Shown here in pieces: positions 5,975 through 6,106 of a stretch of DNA of 6,106 nucleotides. The notes below the pieces were generated by a model that did not search any database, was not told where the DNA came from, and saw nothing but the letters and a program-made list of their open reading frames with translations. Source of the stretch: Candidatus Campbelliibacteriota bacterium. GTDB taxonomy: Bacteria; Patescibacteriota; Minisyncoccia; Phycocordibacterales; CSBR16-193. Where the stretch lies: contig SKVL01000041.1 of assembly GCA_007129455.1 (NCBI GenBank), forward strand, positions 1 through 6,106, in the 5' to 3' direction. Within the stretch, counting starts at the first letter, position 1. Every line of letters starts with the position of its first letter. Made by a program: the position numbers and the translations under genes.

Positions 5975-6063
5975 TCATTTCCCCCGTACCCGGAGGACTC
6001 GGTCCTCTTACTGTAGCTTCTCTTTTTTTGAACTTGGTTGATATCTGCGAAAGGGCTGGATAA
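5968..6063 (+). pseudogene. folD: Displaced or duplicated 3'-terminal fragment of folD
   Basis: From 5968 to the TAA at 6061-6063, one open frame encodes 31 residues: VKVISPVPGGLGPLT, then VASLFLNLVD, then ICERAG. This is the FolD active-site motif and C-terminus. The frame is closed upstream by TAG (5965-5967) and contains no ATG, GTG or TTG that would give a sensible product, so it is a remnant and not a gene. The middle 59 bp equal the intact folD exactly. The codons before it (ATT TCC CCC, against GTA TCT CCG in folD) still encode a near-identical peptide (ISP against VSP) with different bases, which shows real FolD ancestry beyond the identical block. The tail differs from that of the intact gene. 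It may be the original chromosomal 3' end of folD, separated from its gene by an insertion. Confidence 0.8.
5986..6044 (+). repeat. 59-bp direct repeat, right copy (inside folD fragment)
   Basis: Exact copy of 4531-4589, in the same orientation and also in the FolD reading frame. It includes the same dyad GAGGAC-TCG-GTCCTC (5993-6007). With the left copy it brackets the folD tail, a promoter and the 413-aa gene, and may be the right attachment-like boundary. Confidence 0.95.
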
Positions 6064-6106
6064 AAATCCGACTCAATTTTTGACAATCGAGAGCAAGTCG
6101 TGAGAA

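Noticed and set aside
4590..5985. An insertion sequence with a transposase between the repeats.
   Set aside because: The only gene there has no DDE, HUH or recombinase motif, there are no terminal inverted repeats, and 59 bp is far too long for a target-site duplication.
4531..6044. A two-unit CRISPR or simple tandem repeat reading of the 59-bp repeats.
   Set aside because: There are only two copies, the sequence is coding for FolD, and the intervening 1396 bp hold a gene; neither class fits.
6080..6085. TTGACA near the right end as the -35 of a further gene.
   Set aside because: The matching -10 would fall at the window edge or beyond, so it cannot be supported.

Overview
The window looks like part of a Candidatus Patescibacteria (CPR) genome, most likely from the Parcubacteria side. 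The main clue is the secreted protein at 1551-3164: its signal peptide is followed by a short helical motif (residues 34-65) and a peptidoglycan-binding domain, a combination I associate with Parcubacteria exported proteins. Short intergenic gaps, few clear Shine-Dalgarno sites and moderate GC agree. Several genes end in ordinary TGA, TAA or TAG stops, so no recoding is evident. The placement is inference; no rRNA or other marker gene is present.

Layout. (1) 1-1313, minus strand: the N-terminal 437 codons of the disaggregase ClpB, cut by the window edge inside its middle domain. (2) 1314-1550: a divergent, AT-rich regulatory region with perfect dyads, including an 8-8-8 inverted repeat just upstream of clpB. 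(3) 1551-3164: a secreted 537-aa protein with a peptidoglycan-binding domain, about four divergent helical repeats each carrying one Cys, and a pilin-like C-terminus. (4) 3200-3240: an intrinsic terminator. (5) 3272-4632: mscL (mechanosensitive channel with a C-terminal zinc ribbon) and folD (one-carbon folate metabolism), 20 bp apart and probably co-transcribed. (6) 4629-5929: a good sigma-70-like promoter overlapping the folD stop, then a 413-aa, very acidic and basic, cysteine-free cytoplasmic protein of unknown function. (7) 5968-6063: a second copy of the 3' end of folD, a decayed or displaced fragment.

The most interesting signal is the last one. A 59-bp segment of folD encoding its PVPGG active-site motif (4531-4589) recurs exactly at 5986-6044, 1455 bp downstream and in the same orientation. 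The second copy stays open beyond the repeat on both sides and ends in its own FolD-like C-terminus and stop. Between the copies lie the tail of the intact folD, a promoter and a single orphan gene. This is the footprint expected if a small genetic element inserted at the 3' end of folD and supplied a replacement end, leaving direct repeats as attL/attR-like scars. No integrase is visible. Partial duplication of folD, gene conversion or an assembly join remain possible.

The core genes (clpB, mscL, folD) serve protein rescue, osmotic protection and folate metabolism and share no pathway. The secreted protein and the 413-aa protein are accessory and could not be given a function.
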